DNA of 17,903 bases, taken from SIG440 sp045591095 (lineage in GTDB: Bacteria; Bacillota; Clostridia; Monoglobales; Monoglobaceae). The stretch lies in assembly GCA_045591095.1 (NCBI GenBank), contig JAZNSF010000042.1, positions 1 through 17,903 of the forward strand, given 5' to 3'. Position 1 is the stretch's first letter. Each line of letters begins with the position of its first letter. The position numbers and the translations under genes were made by a program. Below, piece by piece: positions 15,141 to 17,903 of the stretch. The notes under the pieces are model-generated. The model did no database searches. It saw only the letters and a list, made by a program, of their open reading frames with translations, and was not told the origin of the DNA.

Positions 15141-15153
15141 AATTAAAAATCAT
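15133..15153 (-). other. Six-codon upstream open frame overlapping the asnA start
   Basis: ATG-ATT-TTT-AAT-TAT-GGC-TGA encodes MIFNYG. It lies five to eight bases after AGGAAAGG, and its TGA falls inside the second and third codons of asnA, whose ATG is embedded in it. It could couple or tune asnA translation, or be chance. Confidence 0.3.
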
Positions 15154-15190
15154 GCCTTTCCTATGTTTTAATATAATTACAATTAGAAAC

Positions 15191-15219
15191 ATTATACCAT
15201 TGTTTCTTGCTTAATACAA
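15191..15219 (-). promoter_or_regulatory. asnA promoter
   Basis: On the minus strand TTGTAT (complement of 15214-15219) and TATAAT (complement of 15191-15196) are separated by 17 bases. GAAAC/GTTTC inverted arms flank the -10 box (15186-15206) and could be an operator. Confidence 0.65.
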
Positions 15220-15272
15220 GTAAAATTTCAAAAATTTAACAGTCTTTTTTGTCTTTCCCCAAAGGTAAACTG

Positions 15273-15989
15273 TCAGATAGACGCCGATTTCATATATTTT
15301 TCTTTGCTTAGCGCTGACAGCAGCTTCAACCTGTCGAGCTCTTTATTTTCCTGCACAGTAATCAAAATTTCAAAAAAGCCCGCACCATTGTCTTTGTATT
15401 CCAAGCCAAGAATGGTCACATCAAACTCCGAAATTGCATCAAGCAGTTTTTCCAAAGCGTCGTCCGTGCCTACTGTCACAAAAGAAAGCTCGTGCTCGGT
15501 TGGAACATGCAAAAACTTCAGGTTTTTGTGTAAAATCACCTGCACCAAAACCATAATAACCACGCACGAAATCCCAAGAAAATACATCCCTGCACCAATT
15601 GCCATGCCAATACCTGCCGTCGCCCAGATGCCCGCGGCGGTTGTAAGGCCTGTAACTACATTTTTTTGAATAAATATCATCCCTGCGCCCAAAAAACCTA
15701 TGCCCGAAACAATCTGCGCTGCAATACGTGTCGGGTCAAGTTTAAGCTCCACGCTGTTATTTTGAAATTCGTTGAAAAAATCTTCAAGGCCATACTGGCT
15801 TATTATGGTCATAAGGCACGCCGAAATCGCAACAATTGCATGGGTGCGAAGCCCTGCGCCTTTACCACGGCTTTTTCGTTCGTAGCCGATTGCAATACCA
15901 CAAACGGTAGCTATAATAATTCGAAGAAGCATCTCTGCTTTAAATAAGATTCCGTAGTTATTTAAAAATGCCTCTAATTGCATCATCAT
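15273..15989 (-). CDS. MgtC/SapB-family membrane protein
   Basis: A 238-residue inner membrane protein. Four to five hydrophobic helices lie at about 20-36, 50-65, 88-107, 117-133 and 135-153. The family motifs are GYERKSRGKGAGLRTH (35-50), SGIGFLGAG (95-103) and GLTTAAGIWATA (114-125). A soluble ACT-like C-terminal domain follows (about 165-238). MgtC proteins help survival at low magnesium, and some inhibit the F1Fo ATP synthase; many Firmicutes homologues have no known role. The first of three consecutive ATGs is chosen because AGGAGG lies seven bases before it. It is a single gene with its own promoter (16025-16053). I see no riboswitch or magnesium sensor in the leader, which is only about 30 bases long. 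Confidence 0.92.
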   Translation of the reverse strand: MMMQLEAFLNNYGILFKAEMLLRIIIATVCGIAIGYERKSRGKGAGLRTHAIVAISACLMTIISQYGLEDFFNEFQNNSVELKLDPTRIAAQIVSGIGFLGAGMIFIQKNVVTGLTTAAGIWATAGIGMAIGAGMYFLGISCVVIMVLVQVILHKNLKFLHVPTEHELSFVTVGTDDALEKLLDAISEFDVTILGLEYKDNGAGFFEILITVQENKELDRLKLLSALSKEKYMKSASI

Positions 15990-16024
15990 TTTATGTCCTC
16001 CTATTAGATTTTGACTTCTATGTC

Positions 16025-16053
16025 ATTGTAACATAATATACAAATGTTTTCAA
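16025..16053 (-). promoter_or_regulatory. Promoter of the mgtC-like gene
   Basis: On the minus strand TTGAAA (complement of 16048-16053) and TACAAT (complement of 16025-16030) have a 17-base spacer, about 35 bases before the start codon. Confidence 0.65.
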
Positions 16054-16124
16054 GAGGAATACCCCTGCATCTTTCTTCTTCCACCATGGGGAAACCCTTG
16101 CAATTCCTTATGAATATAAATTAT

Positions 16125-16350
16125 TTATAGGCGGGCTCCGCCCCCCTATAACCCCCGCCCGCGCCGCTCAAAGCCTCAAAAGATGTAGAAGCTCCAAATT
16201 TTTCATCACGCCACCACTCGAATACACGCACCCAGCGTGTGCTCTCGCTAAAAATAGCGACCGCAAAGGAAATCGATTTCCGCTATTTTTTGGCTAATTC
16301 AAAAATTTTCGCAAACATCTTACTTGCGGCTTTTCTATGGCGGGTTTAAA
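16125..16350 (-). repeat. Structured repeat, copy A (outer left)
   Basis: This is the left member of the near-identical outer inverted pair with copy D; by eye about 13 differences over about 185 bases. Read on the minus strand it contains three hairpins in order. Stem 1 is AAAAATAGCG/CGCTATTTTT (16250-16259 with 16281-16290) with TTTCCTTTGC in its loop. AGCGAGAGC follows, then stem 2, ACACGC-TGGGT-GCGTGT (16224-16240). Last comes a terminal stem of 12 positions with one mismatch (16125-16136 with 16140-16151). It fills most of the gene-free stretch 15990-16602 together with copy B; 16054-16124 shows nothing else. A minus-strand frame is open from 16282 to 16121 but has no usable start, and it is interrupted in the other copies. 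Confidence 0.85.
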
Positions 16351-16384
16351 ATCCCTTAAGGAATACCCTAACAGATTTTCGCAT

Positions 16385-16595
16385 TAAGGAGAGGCGAGTG
16401 ATAGCTGTTCGCAAAGCCTTGACAAAGGCACAAAAATCGACGTCACATCAGTTTCCTTTGCTGGTGACGCCGATTTAATGAGAGCAAACAATAGGTTTGT
16501 TTATTCGAATGTTTGAGTCTTTGGAAAGGCTGAGCAATTACAGATATTCAAGCCTCGAACAGCGAAAAGGGGGTACAAGGGGCTCTCCCCTTGTA
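16385..16595 (+). repeat. Structured repeat, copy B (inner left)
   Basis: A strongly diverged copy, head-to-head with A. Anchors shared with D are GTTTCCTTTGC, GAGAGCA, TATTCGA, TTGAGCA-like and GGGGGTACAAGG. The hairpins are kept with different bases. Stem 1 is AAATCG-a-CGTCAC with GTGACG-c-CGATTT (16434-16446 and 16464-16476). Stem 2 is AAACAA-TAGGT-TTGTTT (16486-16502). The terminal hairpin is ACAAGGGG-CTCT-CCCCTTGT (16575-16594), followed by a run of A. The copy ends eight bases before the stop codon of the first XRE gene. Confidence 0.75.
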
Positions 16596-16602
16596 AAAAA
16601 AA

Positions 16603-16821
16603 TTAAACTTGTTTGGGATTGTCGGTAAGTCCAAGGATATAATCGGTTGAAACTTTATAAAATTTTGACAAAGTCACAAGATGATGTGTAGGAATTTCAT
16701 TTAGACCATTTTCGTAACGAGAATACACCTGTTGAGTCGTATTTAAAATTTCTGCAACTTCTTTTTGCTTGAGGTCACTATCTTCACGCAAATCTCTAAG
16801 TCTTTCATAGCATTGTTTCAT
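16603..16821 (-). CDS. XRE-family regulator 1
   Basis: A 72-residue single-domain Cro/C1 helix-turn-helix protein. The recognition region is about residues 21-40 (QKEVAEILNTTQQVYSRYEN), and the C-terminal motif KVSTDYILGLTD is typical of phage- and ICE-borne repressors. It is about 64% identical (43 of 67 positions by eye) to its upstream neighbour, so the two arose by tandem duplication. A GTG at 16830 would give three more residues. I prefer the ATG at 16821 because it aligns with the neighbour's start and has a weak GAG site upstream. It is the second gene after regulator 2, 22 bases apart, and probably co-transcribed. Its stop lies just beyond the terminal hairpin of repeat copy B. Confidence 0.85.
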   Translation of the reverse strand: MKQCYERLRDLREDSDLKQKEVAEILNTTQQVYSRYENGLNEIPTHHLVTLSKFYKVSTDYILGLTDNPKQV

Positions 16822-16843
16822 TCTTATCACTCAAATTTCATTG

Positions 16844-17059
16844 TTAGTTTTTATTAGGAGTATCCGTAAGACCAAGAATGTAGTCTACCGAAACATTATA
16901 AAATTTTGCAAGCGTAATAAGTGCGGAAGATGGAATTTCGCGATATCCTCTTTCGTACAAAGAATACTGCTGTTGTGTGATAAAAAGTATTTCCGCAATT
17001 TCCTTTTGCGTTTTGTCGCAATCTTCTCTCAAGTCTTTAAGCCTTGGATAATATGCCAT
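16844..17059 (-). CDS. XRE-family regulator 2
   Basis: A 71-residue Cro/C1-type DNA-binding protein, paralogous to regulator 1 (shared RLxDLRED, QKExAEIL, TQQxYSxYE and VSxDYILGLTD). Its different recognition-helix residues (ITQQQYSLYERG against TTQQVYSRYENG) suggest related but not identical operators. ATG at 17059 has GAGGTG eight bases upstream. It is divergent from the 77-residue gene at 17161 and the shared 100-base intergenic region contains two inverted repeats, one across the -35 box of the opposite promoter. A repressor of itself and of the divergent gene is the simplest model (inference). Confidence 0.87.
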   Translation of the reverse strand: MAYYPRLKDLREDCDKTQKEIAEILFITQQQYSLYERGYREIPSSALITLAKFYNVSVDYILGLTDTPNKN

Positions 17060-17069
17060 ATTAACACCT

Positions 17070-17093
17070 CAATACACCCAATTAAATGTATTG
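17070..17093. promoter_or_regulatory. Inverted repeat, likely XRE operator
   Basis: CAATACA (17070-17076) and TGTATTG (17087-17093) form a 7-bp interrupted palindrome. The right arm overlaps the TTGACA box of the rightward promoter, and the left arm abuts the ribosome binding site of regulator 2. A protein bound here could control both directions. Confidence 0.55.
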
Positions 17094-17119
17094 ACAGTTT
17101 ATCACGGTTGCGATATAAT
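17091..17119 (+). promoter_or_regulatory. Consensus promoter of the 77-residue gene
   Basis: TTGACA (17091-17096), a 17-base spacer and TATAAT (17114-17119) form a perfect sigma-70 promoter pointing right. Confidence 0.85.
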
Positions 17120-17130
17120 AATTCAAAACA

Positions 17131-17146
17131 ACATTCATACGAATGT
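17131..17146. promoter_or_regulatory. Second inverted repeat, between promoter and start codon
   Basis: ACATTC-ATAC-GAATGT, 6-bp arms, lies about 12 bases after the -10 box and just before the AAGGAG ribosome binding site. It may be a second repressor site or a small leader hairpin. Confidence 0.4.
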
Positions 17147-17160
17147 ATAAGGAGTATATC

Positions 17161-17394
17161 ATGAACATAAAAACCGACATCATCAAAACTTATATCGCAG
17201 ATATGATTTGTAATAGCATCCACGACTTCGGCATCGATGCAAATGAAATCGCAGACTCAACCGCTATAAAAGTGCTTGGCGAAATTCAACAAGTTTTACA
17301 TAGCAACGAACTTGACGACTTTCAAGTGGTGGAAGAAATTGTTTTAATTTTTGAAAAATATAACCTCGACGCAGGGGTTTGTCATGATTTTTAA
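17161..17394 (+). CDS. Unrecognised 77-residue protein
   Basis: A small acidic, soluble, largely helical protein: an N-terminal helix (TDIIKTYIADMICNSIHDFG), a middle helix (STAIKVLGEIQQVL), and a C-terminal segment (DDFQVVEEIVLIFEKYNLD) ending in GVCHDF. No signal peptide or membrane segment is seen, and I assign no function. The frame runs back to an ATG at 17143, but AAGGAG (17149-17154) sits six bases before the ATG at 17161, so that start is chosen. It has a perfect consensus promoter and is divergent from the XRE pair, so it is probably their main target. Its base use resembles the neighbours. A weak hairpin (TAAGGG/CCCTTA, 17405-17423) follows. Confidence 0.8.
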   Translation: MNIKTDIIKTYIADMICNSIHDFGIDANEIADSTAIKVLGEIQQVLHSNELDDFQVVEEIVLIFEKYNLDAGVCHDF

Positions 17395-17404
17395 AATCTA
17401 TATT

Positions 17405-17423
17405 TAAGGGATGCGCGCCCTTA
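17405..17423 (+). terminator. Weak hairpin after the 77-residue gene
   Basis: TAAGGG and CCCTTA pair across a seven-base loop eleven bases after the stop. The following sequence is AT-rich but lacks a proper T-run, so termination would be inefficient. Confidence 0.35.
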
Positions 17424-17449
17424 GACCACTTTTAAATAATTTTATTTAC

Positions 17450-17665
17450 AAGGGGACTTCAGCAGCAAAGTCCCCTTTAAACCCCGTGCCGCGCCGATTC
17501 ACGCCTCAGGTGGTTGTAATACTCAAATTGTCTGCGGTATGGAGCGCTCGGATACTTAAACTTATTAAGTGCCTCGCTAAATCAGTGGTGCCTGCAGCAG
17601 AAATTGATTGCACCACCGATTTTCCTATGTCCTCACCAATTTTCGAAACACCCACCAATCGCCGT
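17450..17665 (-). repeat. Structured repeat, copy C (inner right)
   Basis: The most diverged copy, in the same orientation as A. Anchors are the CGCGCCG, GCCTCA, ACTCAAATT, CTCGCTAAA and CAATTTTCG blocks on the plus strand. Its hairpins differ in bases but not place. Stem 1 is GTGGTGC/GCACCAC with outer AAATC/GATTT (17579-17591 and 17610-17622). Stem 2 is ACTTAA-ACTTA-TTAAGT (17554-17570). The terminal stem is a perfect 10-bp pair, AAGGGGACTT/AAGTCCCCTT (17450-17459 and 17468-17477). Frames of 86 and 61 codons crossing this copy are not supported as genes. With D it fills the gene-free 17395-17903. Confidence 0.7.
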
Positions 17666-17674
17666 TCATAAGCG

Positions 17675-17699
17675 AAAAAAGACCCTCTTTGAGGGTCTT
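17675..17699 (-). terminator. Terminator between copies C and D
   Basis: A 9-bp stem (AAGACCCTC/GAGGGTCTT) with a three-base loop runs into T6 on the minus strand. It would stop leftward transcription entering from beyond the right edge, just before copy C begins. Confidence 0.75.
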
Positions 17700-17903
17700 A
17701 AAACTCGCCATAGAAAAGCCGAAAGTAAGATGTTTGCGCAAATTTTTTGAATTAGCCAAAAAATAGCGGAAATCGATTTCCTTTGCGGCCGATATTTTTA
17801 GCGAGAGCACACGCTGGGTGCGTGTATTCGAGCGGTGGCGTAATGAAAAAATTTGAGCATCTACATCTTTTGAGGCTTTGAGCGACGGACAGGGGGTACA
17901 AGG
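17698..17903 (+). repeat. Structured repeat, copy D (outer right, cut by window end)
   Basis: The inverted, about 93% identical counterpart of copy A, running into the window end at GGGGGTACAAGG, where copy B continues into its terminal hairpin. Stem 1 is AAAAATAgCG/CGaTATTTTT (one mismatch), with GATTTCCTTTGC in the loop. Stem 2 is ACACGC-TGGGT-GCGTGT. The open frame seen in A is broken here by a stop after a one-base insertion, which argues that the DNA or RNA, not a protein, is conserved. Confidence 0.85.

Noticed and set aside
15241..15272. Terminator after the mgtC-like gene
   Set aside because: Only a 4-bp CTTT/AAAG hairpin is seen, with A rather than T following on the coding strand.
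16268..16281. GGAAATCGATTTCC palindrome as a protein-binding operator
   Set aside because: It is present in A and D but not conserved as a palindrome in B and C, where it is simply part of the loop of stem 1.
16125..16595. Group II intron, IS200/IS605 end or CRISPR array as explanation of the repeats
   Set aside because: I see no intron domain V pattern, no transposase nearby, and the copies are too long, too few and in alternating orientation for a CRISPR array.
17411..17671. 86-codon plus-strand open frame
   Set aside because: It lies across repeat copy C, has no ribosome binding site, and its composition follows the hairpins of the repeat.
17625..17810. 61-codon minus-strand open frame
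   Set aside because: It crosses the terminator at 17675-17699 and the 5' part of copy D; the matching frame is not kept in copy A.

Overview
The window looks like a chromosomal segment of an anaerobic member of the Clostridia (Bacillota), probably an uncultured gut-type lineage. The grounds are the dgt-dnaG-rpoD cluster, trmK-nif3, lepA-hemW, ammonia-dependent asparagine synthetase AsnA, an SLH-domain surface protein, strong AGGAGG-type ribosome binding sites, frequent GTG/TTG starts, and near-consensus TTGACA/TATAAT promoters with 17-18 base spacers. No species is claimed.

Left edge (1-1800) is accessory DNA ending at a tRNA. It holds a tyrosine integrase without its N-terminal half, and a HigB/HigA-type toxin-antitoxin pair with a consensus promoter and an 18-bp perfect palindrome. 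A bidirectional terminator follows, then tRNA-Arg(CCT) on the minus strand. Immediately upstream of that tRNA lies a broken second tRNA-Arg-like sequence, which reads as a recombination scar.

The core block (1801-11571) is housekeeping. On the minus strand run dgt, dnaG, rpoD, galE, lepA and hemW, covering nucleotide pool control, replication priming, the principal sigma factor, sugar nucleotide epimerisation, translation and heme delivery. On the plus strand, divergent from dgt across back-to-back promoters, are trmK (tRNA m1A22 methyltransferase) and a Nif3-family gene.

From 11592 to 13989 (minus strand) there is a tightly overlapping four-gene operon: an SLH surface protein, an HPr-kinase-like P-loop protein, a PqqD-like peptide chaperone and an S24/S26 signal-peptidase-like protease. 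The last three are types found in peptide-modification (RiPP) loci, yet no precursor peptide or recognisable maturase is present. AsnA and an MgtC-family membrane protein follow, each with its own promoter.

The right end (16054-17903) is the most unusual part. Four copies of a repeat of about 210-230 bp are arranged as two head-to-head pairs. They bracket a small cassette of two tandem XRE-family regulators (minus) and a divergent unrecognised 77-residue protein (plus). The outer copies are about 93% identical and inverted. The inner copies have diverged greatly, yet keep the same hairpins at the same places with compensatory base changes. This points to selection on structure, and I consider it the best candidate for an undescribed element.
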